Of a stretch of 64,000 nt of DNA, positions 57,801-64,000 are shown piece by piece. This DNA is from Neostapfia colusana (lineage: Eukaryota > Streptophyta > Magnoliopsida > Poales > Poaceae), in assembly GCA_030760725.1 (NCBI GenBank), contig JASWHV010000008.1:59185671-59249670 (forward strand), read 5' to 3'. Below the pieces are notes generated by a model. The model was given only the letters and a program-made list of their open reading frames with translations. It did not search any database and was not told the DNA's origin. How positions within the stretch are numbered: the first letter of the stretch is position 1; every line of letters begins with the position of its first letter. The position numbers were made by a program, and so were the translations under genes.

Positions 57801-58264
57801 TACTTAGATTTGATTGCCATAAATCTGGTCATGAAAGTAAGAAGAGTCATTTTAGTATGATCATGCAATGCCACTTCTAAAGCTTTCACGAGATTAAAGA
57901 ATGTGTCTGCCTCAGTTGTAGGCGGATCCTCCGTTTGTATATCTTATAACATCTCATCAATCCTATCAACACCAGGACAATCATCATCATCTTCCACTAC
58001 ATGTACGGCTCGAGGTGCAGACTCGCCGTGGAAACTCCACACCTCATAATATAGCATGTAACCGTTTCTGCACAGGTGTAATGACAATGTCGTTTTGTCC
58101 AGAAACTTAGTATTCTGGCATTCCGCACATGGACAACGAGCTTTATCGGTCGTAGACAACGAAAACACTCGATCAATAAAGTCGTCTGTCCTAGCATACC
58201 ACTCATCTGAGTGACCAGTTGTCTTGTTCCAACCGGTATACATCTAACTACGGTCTTCACTCAT
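54865..58264 (-). pseudogene. CACTA2 tnpD-like transposase
   Basis: The catalytic transposase of CACTA elements. ATG at 58264 begins MSEDRS, then TAG where Trp precedes MYTGWNK. An N-terminal association domain with CPCAECQN follows (58243-57947), then TAA at 57947. The Transposase_21-type core runs 57889-56690 (CPDNCILFWKEHD, CLKCGKSRF, LGLATDGFSPF-like sequence, ARPEFSVGYGNVHNWTHV). One-base losses at about 56693 and 56318 shift the frame around MHNIDVMHQERNM and LLPVMFR. DUF4218-like (56186-55800, FFNPMQHLLIHLPFE) and DUF4216-like (55635-54900, YGIINKILEF, VVFFDCN) regions follow. A likely intron lies at 55676-55762. Confidence 0.85.
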
Positions 58265-58690
58265 GTTTGACTCTGCAGTTTTAAGTCAAATAAACTATAG
58301 TTAGTTTATAATTTATTTATGTCACGGCGCTACATCTATTGGAAAGGATAGGTCCTAAACCCACCTAAGAGTGACCGAGACGAACGTGCTTATGACAAGA
58401 CACGGGGTCTAGATTCAGACAAAATTTCGGCAGCATAACCCCGTTGTTCTCCAACTGCACGCCTGAAAATGGTGCAGCAGAGAACATTAGGGTTACGCTG
58501 TCGAAACTACGTCCAAATCCAGACCCCGCGTCTCATCATAAGCACGCCCTCTCGGTCACTCCCAGGCTGTCCAAAAAGGGACAATTCCAAACCTACACGC
58601 CTCACATGCGTAACACATGTGACACGGGACGGTTCGAAACGGGTGACGCATATTGTAAAGGTTTACGTCAATATTTCATTTTTTAGTCAT
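58265..58690 (-). other. Leader between the captured fragment and tnpD
   Basis: About 426 bp. It includes diverged inverted words CCCCGNGTCT and AGACACGGGGTCT near 58400 and 58520. No gene seen. Confidence 0.4.
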
Positions 58691-59407
58691 TTAAATGAGA
58701 GACAGGAAAGAAGAGAGAGAGATGGAAAGATTCAGAGAGAGACAAATTCCATCGAGCTCCGCCACGGCTGCACCAAGCACCACAAAGTCCACATTTCCTG
58801 ACGCGAGCAGGTAATGCAGGCACACCTTTGGGGAGGAGAACCCGTCGTGCCCCATCATGAGCAGCAGCATGACCCTCCTCACCACTTCATTGAGGTTCTT
58901 ACCCGGGACCTTTTGCCCCGCATCATTGGGCTTCTTCTCCCGACACCTTTTGACAGCAAGCACTGCAGCTTCCTTCCATCGGTTTTTCACATCCACCATA
59001 GCGTCATAGGACTTCTCGGTGGCTGGCGAGAGGAAACACTGCAGCGCGGCGAGGATCTCAGAGGCGCGGAGGTCCGCGGCATGGCGGAGGACGGCGCAGA
59101 CGAGGTCGGGTCGGGCGCTGTCCGAGAGCGAGGAGATGAGGTCCGGCGGCGGGTGCGGGAGGAGGCGGGACTCCCCGGACGCGAGGAGGACTTTGTAACT
59201 TGTGAGGCGCGCCGCGGGGGAGGCGACAAAGGGGGCGATGGCGGTCGGGAAGTTGGGGGCGAGGGCCTTGATGGCCTCGGGGATGCTTGTGGGCGGCGTC
59301 GGGAGCGACAGGGACTGCGCGAGCGTGCTGAAGAAGGAGGCCAGGAGGGCGTGGAGGACGCGGCGGTGGTGAGGGTTGTGTCGGCGGGAACGAGCGACAC
59401 AACATAA
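58691..59407 (-). pseudogene. Captured host-gene-like fragment in CACTA2, protein not recognised
   Basis: An open frame of about 240 codons, GC-rich, unlike any transposon protein here. Visible stretches: LHALLASFFSTLAQSLSLP, IPEAIKALAPNFPTAIAPF, LLASGESRLLPHPPPDLIS, VCAVLRHAADLRASEIL, DAMVDVKNRWKEAAVLAV, VVRRVMLLLMMGHDGFSSP, VDFVVLGAAVAELDG. It looks alpha-helical and leucine-rich, like a plant housekeeping protein. It lies between the transposon terminus and tnpD on the same strand. Its N-terminal edge merges into AAC-rich repeats; the C-terminal edge breaks off after AELDG. CACTA elements often capture gene pieces. I cannot name the parent gene. Confidence 0.6.
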
Positions 59408-59800
59408 GCATGAATAACATAACAACAATAAATCCTAAACATTATTAACCTAAAACTAAGCATATATAATAACATAACATAACTACAACAACTCCTAAAC
59501 AACAACATAACAACATAACAACAACAAATCCTAAAGCATGAATAACTCCTAAACAACAATAACTCCTAAACAACAATATAACAACATAACAACAACAAAT
59601 CCGTCGTATATTAAGCATTATTAAGCATGAATAACATAACAACAACAAATTCTAAACATTATTAGCCTAAACCTAAGCATATATAATAACAAGTAATTTA
59701 CAACGGACAACTAATTAGCAAAATTATGAACTACTATTCCAACTACATGAGCATAATTACCAACTAATTAGCATAACTATCAAGTAATTGAATTAGCTCA
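59408..59800. repeat. AT/AAC-rich imperfect repeats in CACTA2
   Basis: Recurring words AACATAACAACAACAAATYC, CTAAACATTATTARCCTAAA and AAGCATATATAATAACA, with two longer copies near 59425-59475 and 59630-59695. Confidence 0.7.
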
Positions 59801-60130
59801 AAGAATTACTTGCGGCGAGTAGACGATCGGCGAGGGCGATAGACGGCGGCGGCGACGCGGGGCGGCCGCACGGGGAGAGTGGCCGGCGGCGCGAGTCAAC
59901 TGCGGCGTGGGGGCGGCTGCGGCGTCGGGGCGGTGGTGTGGAGGCGGCGGGGTGCAGTGGGGACGGTGGCGGGGTGGGGGCGGTGGCTGGGTGCAGTGGG
60001 CGGTGGCGGGGTGGGGGCGGCGGCGCCGGGTGGGGGCGCCGGCGTGGAGGCGCCGACGCACGGCGGTGGGGGAGGGCGGTGGCGCACGGGCCGGAGCGGG
60101 GAGGGCGGCTCGGGCGGCGGCGCGGAGCGG
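59801..60130. other. GC-rich GGCGGTGGCGGGG region near CACTA2 right end
   Basis: Dense GGCGG/GGGG tracts with open frames on both strands due to composition. On the minus strand it would form the 5' leader of the CACTA2 transcript, or it may be G-quadruplex-prone. CACTA1 has a similar GGCGG region at 40735-41080. Confidence 0.45.
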
Positions 60131-60164
60131 GTGAGGAGAAAAAAATTAGGGTTGGGCCCGATGG

Positions 60165-60434
60165 GCTGTATATATGAACTATATATGACGGCCAGCATGA
60201 GATAAGACAGCCAGCCGCACGGGCTGTCGTAAATAAACGATATATGCGACAGCCTAGGGTTGGATGTCGTATATAACTTCTATTTACGACAGCTGAGTAA
60301 TAAACAACGGATGTACCGTCGTATATAAACTTATATATGACGTCCTCTTCGGACCGTCGTATATAAGTTTATATACGACGGCTGGCCGTCGTATGTTATC
60401 TAGGCTGTTGTATTTTGACCTCTTTCCTGTAGTG
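60165..60434. repeat. CACTA2 right subterminal repeats and terminus
   Basis: TATATACGACGG-type motifs in both orientations as at the left end, with a variant GACAGCC set near 60205-60295, ending CTTTCCTGTAGTG. Confidence 0.82.
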
Positions 60435-60437
60435 TGC

Positions 60438-61033
60438 TCACAGTCAAGAGTGGCTTGGACTTCTTCATGATTAGAAGATAATGAAGAGAGAGGTTGAGGA
60501 TATTAAGCGGGGAGCTTAACAATGGCAATGAAGTGTTGGGTTGGGACTACTTCACATCTATAGTAAAATAGGTGCTTAATAAGCTAAGGTGATAGGATTT
60601 ATTTGCGTAGTCTATCAACCATGAGTTAAGCCTTTCCTTGTTCTAGCCTGTATAACATTACTTTCCCACACTTGCTAAGTACCAATTATACTCAAGCTTG
60701 CTTTTCATTGGTTTTACTTGCTGCTCAGGCTAGGGTAATGATGTGGAGTACAACAACGACAACTTTGGTCCTAAAGATGGATTCTAGGTTAACGGAGTCC
60801 ACCGGGCAAAGCCTATGACGTTGCCCACAAGACATGATTTCCGCTACTTTGATTTTTGCTATACTCTGAACTCTTTATAGTCCTTGGGACATTATTGTAA
60901 GACTTTAATTATTATGATGAACTTGGCTTGTAATTTATGATGTTTCACTTTTGTCATCACATGTATGAGTCACAGATCCTGGCATACATGTGTTTATTCA
61001 CTTGGTTGATCTTCGAAAAAACCAGGTGTGACA
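60438..61033 (+). repeat. LTR I, right part (B-family LTR)
   Basis: Continues LTR I after CACTA2 and its TSD. Aligns with B 17062-17694: TCAAGAGTGGCTTGGACTT, GCGGGGAGCTTAACA, TTCCCACACTTGCT. Ends CCAGGTGTGACA. The dyad near 60688 has decayed. With 41408-41855 about 1.04 kb of an LTR of about 3.4 kb is visible; the rest is left of the window. Confidence 0.85.
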
Positions 61034-61490
61034 CAAACATAAAGCAGTAACAATGTATTATATATCTTTGGGGAACAGCCTTACAACCAGATTAACAGCA
61101 CACCGAAATGTGGATAAACTCTCCCACCCATGCCTTTCAAAGTCACGATCAGAAGAGGAGGACCCATAGAAATCCAAGAACACACCCAGATCGCAACAAC
61201 CTGATCATGCTCTCCTTCTCAATCCAGCAAAGATCAGTAAAAGATAATCATGAGGAAGATGGGATTGCAACCCCCCTCTTGGTTGGAGCCACGCTTGACG
61301 GAGGAGTAAAAGTCTACTATGAAATACTGCCTAGTGCATGGCCGGACCTTGCCTTTTATTGGTGCACTCATGCACAAACTATCAAAACAATATATGGAAA
61401 GATATATTGACACTAATGCTCATTATATGACACCTAACCTTGCCATCTATGACGTTGCTTAAAGAAGAAAATAATCTGGACTCTTTCCTA
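61034..61490. other. Unassigned 457 bp between LTR I and element K
   Basis: No match to any other element in the window and no convincing ORF (best frame 61108-61410, 100 codons, unrecognised). Possibly older genomic sequence in which both insertions sit. Confidence 0.4.
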
Positions 61491-61636
61491 TGTTAGTAAT
61501 AATCTTGATTTAGTTTAGTTCGTGGCGTGTGTTTTGCTTCATGCTGCGGAGGTCAGGTTTGCCTGCCGAGTTCTGCGTGGATAACGGCCCACCAGAGATG
61601 GATTCAAAGTTGCATGTTGTGCATGTACGTGACTTA

Positions 61637-62789
61637 GGGCCTGTTTGGCACAGCTTATTAGGCAGCTTATTAATAAATTTAAGTGCTTAATCTTCCAAAC
61701 GCGCAGCTTTTAACTCCACTTTTTAGAAAAGCGCTTTCTCAATTGAACTAATGCTCAGCTTGGAAAAAAAGCGGCCTTCCACCCGCTTCTGGCCGCTTCC
61801 GCGCAACAGAAGTACAAAAATACCCCTAAAGTTCAACAAAAATAACCCACAATTGCCATCGTATATAATGACTCTCTCAGTCGTTCGCCTCTCGACTCCT
61901 CACCCATTTGCATCCTCCTATACCCCCGACCTCTCTCCTCTGCGCCGCCTTCTCCGCCCTCCGCCCCTTCACCCATCGAATCACCTCCTCTACACCGCTG
62001 AGCAGCCACTAGAGTACGTCGCCGGGCACCGCCTCCTCTGTGCCGCCTGCACTGTCCCCCGGTATTCTTTTGTTTCCCATCTTCGATCGCCGGTAGCTAG
62101 GGTTGAGGGTTCTTGAGAATCGAGATCCAGCACGGAGCACAGTAGGCCCTCGCGGCAGGAGGGCAACCTGGCATTGTCTCGTTGGGGATCCTGTAGACTC
62201 CCTTCTCGTGCTCTTGTCCGTTATCGCGTCGCCGGTGGTCACCAGGCAAGGCCAAAGAACGTGTCGTTCTCAACACAAGCGAATTATTTTTCATCCCCGC
62301 CAACCTCTTCATGAACTTGTAAGTGCAGCATAGCATGACGTGTGTTCATGTGATCTGATGAAGAATGCATCCCAGCTACTAGAGTGCAAAGCAGACGGCA
62401 CATCTCCCAACCTGATTCTGTGATCGGCCCCTTGCTTTTAGCGTGATCTGTGATGCAACAACCTGGACAACATTAGCACAATGGGTGATGGAAATGTACA
62501 TGATCCAAAACATAAAAAAAATCAAATTGATTCATATGATAAATAGTCGTTCTAATTCTCTGGCAAATAAAATACATCATAGAAACTAACTCAAGTTTAT
62601 ATAAATGTCAAAAAATCATCATGGGCAATTCAGACATTTTTCACTTTGAAACAACAAGCCAGCATATTTAAAACGCAGATTGCCAAACACCTAAATTATT
62701 CTAACAGTTGCTTCTCGAGCCAGCTGCTTCTTAGAGCAGCCAGAAATAAGCCAGTTTCTCAACAAGTTTCAGCTGTGCCAAACAGGGCC
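61637..62789. mobile_element. Tourist-like (PIF/Harbinger) non-autonomous element
   Basis: Terminal inverted repeats GGGCCTGTTTGGCACAGCT and, inverted at the right end, GGCCCTGTTTGGCACAGCT; flanked by TTA at 61634-61636 and 62790-62792. 1153 bp. The TTA duplication points to PIF/Harbinger rather than hAT. Internal frames show no transposase. A GC-rich stretch at 61890-62290 is open in several frames and could be captured sequence. Confidence 0.82.
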
Positions 62790-62933
62790 TTAGCTTCGTA
62801 CGCGGCTGGGTGGTGCGGTTTGTTTATGCAGGCGGTGGGATTAGTTGAGTGCATGTAAGCCAGTAGCCGCCTCTGACGGATCGCGGGCAAGGTGGTGAGA
62901 AGAAGTCCGTAGTGCACGTTGTGTATCTCAGCC

Positions 62934-62940
62934 TATAAAA
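62934..62940 (+). promoter_or_regulatory. TATA box of K LTR
   Basis: TATAAAA 110 bp before the LTR end, the normal position in a short copia LTR. Confidence 0.7.
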
Positions 62941-63044
62941 GAACATTTGTACTCTTCTATTTGTGAGCTGAGTGGAATACAGAGAAGAATAAATAGTTTA
63001 CTCGTGTTCTTGTGAGATTGTTCGTCGATCCCCAGTTCCAACAA

Positions 63045-63058
63045 TTGGCATCAGAGCC
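63045..63058 (+). other. K primer binding site
   Basis: TTGGCATCAGAGCC one base after the LTR; differs from the usual iMet-type site by C for T. Confidence 0.88.
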
Positions 63059-63068
63059 GGAGGTGAAG

Positions 63069-64000
63069 ATGACGACCCCGCCGCTGAAGAAAGGCTCCTC
63101 CGGCACACTGGGGTCCGGCAGCTCCGGCGCGGTGGAGCGAATCATCCCTAATTCCACATCGGTGGAATTGCCGGTGTTATCGAAGACCAATTACCACGAA
63201 TGGTCGTTGGTGATGCAGGTTAGCTTAGAGGCCCTCGGTTTGTGGGACGTTGTCTAGAACATCACTGCCGATCGGCGAGAAGATCGTCTCGCCTTGGCTG
63301 CGATTCTGCGGGGGTGCCGACAGAGATGAAACTGGGTCTTGCGGTGAAGAAGACAATGGTGGAAGCCTGTGAAGCCATCAAGAGGCTGCACATGGGCGAT
63401 GTGCGCGTGTAGGAAGCCAATGCCCAGCAGCCGATGAAGCAATTTGAGACAACTTCCTTCGGCGATGGTGAGTCTGTTGACGATTTCGTGGTGCGGATTA
63501 CAGGAATTGTCAGCAATTTGTGGGAACTAGGTGAGAGGATCGAAGAAAATCGGGAGGTGAGGAAAATTCTCCGTGTTCTCCCACCAAAATTTAATCAAAT
63601 TGCTTGTGCAATTGAGATGTTGCTCGATCTGAATCAGATGACAACCAAAGAACTCGCCGGGCGGCTTCGAATTGCGGAAGATCGCTTCAACGCCGAGATT
63701 GCTGCGGATCACGTCGGGCAATTGATGCTCACTGAGGAGCAATGGGAAGCTCCTCGACGTAAGCTCGGCCAGGAACGGAGTCGGCACAAGAATCGACCAC
63801 ATGGAGGTGCTGAACGCTGTAAAGGCTGTGAGAGAAGCGGTGATTACAGCGAAGAGAACTCCGGTGACGACGACGGCAGCAGCACAATTTCAAGGAGAAG
63901 CATACGTACGTGGTAGAGGTCGCTACTGTGGGAGGTGCTTCGAGTGTGACAAGCACGGCCATATTGCAAGGGATTGCTGCTCAGAGAAAAAGGAGGAGGC
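63069..64000 (+). pseudogene. K gag, partial at window end
   Basis: ATG at 63069 (MTTPPLKKGSSGTLGSG). Copia gag core: LSKTNYHEWSLVMQVSLEAL, LWDVV then TAG at 63255. A base is lost near 63312, TAG falls near 63409, then KQFETTSFGDGESVDDFVVR, RKILRVLPPKFNQIACAIE, LAGRLRIAEDRF. A zinc knuckle CFECDKHGHIARDC lies near 63930-63970, reached after another frame change. Gag packages the element RNA; this copy is disabled. Confidence 0.85.

Larger units (their letters stand above)
41856..60434 (-). mobile_element. CACTA2: large CACTA (En/Spm) element, hosting copia J
   Basis: 18,579 bp. Ends CACTACAGAATC (left) and CTTTCCTGTAGTG (right); TSD TGC at 41853-41855 and 60435-60437. Both ends carry arrays of TATATACGACGG. 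The minus strand encodes a tnpD-like transposase (54865-58264) and a tnpA-like gene (52336-54769). Without J the element is about 8.7 kb. Its transposase is decayed, so it depends on other copies if still mobile. Confidence 0.93.
61491..63043 (+). repeat. K 5' LTR, interrupted by a Tourist-like element
   Basis: LTR pieces 61491-61636 and 62793-63043. TATAAAA at 62934 and an Ile-like A/T end before TTCCAACA fit a compact copia LTR. The left edge rests on the TGTTAG start and is less certain than the right edge. Confidence 0.75.
61491..64000 (+). mobile_element. Element K: Ty1/copia, 5' part; runs off the window
   Basis: LTR from TGTTAGTAAT (61491) to TTCCAACA (63043), then primer site and gag. 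The short LTR (about 396 bp without its insertion) and gag type suggest an Ale/Retrofit-like or related copia lineage. pol and 3' LTR would lie to the right. Confidence 0.82.

Noticed and set aside
58814..59407. Plus-strand 197-codon frame opposite the captured fragment
   Set aside because: Mirror of the minus-strand frame, rich in Gly/Glu/Arg from GC-rich codons; the minus frame gives the more protein-like sequence.
59796..60205. Long Pro/Arg and Gly/Ala frames near the CACTA2 right end
   Set aside because: GC-skewed leader sequence open in several frames; no protein family pattern.
61637..62789. Calling the GGGCCTGTTTGG element a hAT transposon
   Set aside because: hAT insertions duplicate eight bases; here only TTA is duplicated, which fits PIF/Harbinger.

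Overview
This window looks like grass (Poaceae) heterochromatin built almost entirely of nested transposable elements. Evidence: chromodomain Ty3/gypsy elements of Tekay/Del type with LTRs of about 3 kb, a Sirevirus-like Ty1/copia element with CGG-rich palindromes in its LTR, large CACTA (En/Spm) elements, and a Tourist-like element flanked by TTA. I see no intact host gene, no tRNA, no rRNA, and nothing bacterial or viral. The only host-gene-like coding stretch is a GC-rich fragment carried inside a CACTA element (about 58691-59407).

The nest can be read from target-site duplications (TSDs) and split reading frames. The oldest visible layer is LTR I, a B-family LTR at 41408-41855 continuing at 60438-61033. 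CACTA1 (39718-41407) lies in LTR I. Copia element D (reverse strand, 5' LTR 38081-39717) lies in exon 2 of CACTA1's tnpA-like gene; the left halves of D, CACTA1 and LTR I should lie left of the window. D was hit by solo LTR H (34574-37207, TSD GAGGC), by solo LTR C (6818-9434 plus 28114-28325, TSD GGGGA) and by a second Sirevirus-like LTR F (ends 6202). C was hit by gypsy element A (9435-28108, reverse, TSD CGTTA). A's 5' LTR was hit by gypsy element B (14261-26950, TSD AAAGG). Gypsy deletion derivative Z (1-5687) sits in F. A second CACTA, CACTA2 (41856-60434, TSD TGC), lies in LTR I and was itself hit by copia element J (42357-52241, TSD ACAAA). On the right, copia element K starts at 61491, carries a Tourist-like insertion in its LTR, and runs off the window.

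Element B is the youngest and most complete: near-identical 3.4-kb LTRs, initiator-Met primer site, an intact upstream ORF (ORF0, 259 codons) and a gag-pol with two frameshifts and two nonsense codons. Element A has the same ORF0-gag order but has lost pol by internal deletion. D keeps recognisable gag, protease, integrase, RT and RNase H, all broken, and may have an extra ORF after pol reached through a candidate intron. CACTA2 keeps a decayed tnpD-like transposase and a multi-exon tnpA-like gene on the minus strand.

Points I think deserve a second look: perfect dyads in the Tekay-type LTRs whose arms change together between families; ORF0; the palindrome arrays in D's LTR and again beside its candidate post-pol intron; the captured gene fragment; and copy-specific minisatellites in two LTRs. 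No clearly new biological system is evident. Splice models and lineage assignments are inferences from reading the sequence, without searches or alignments.
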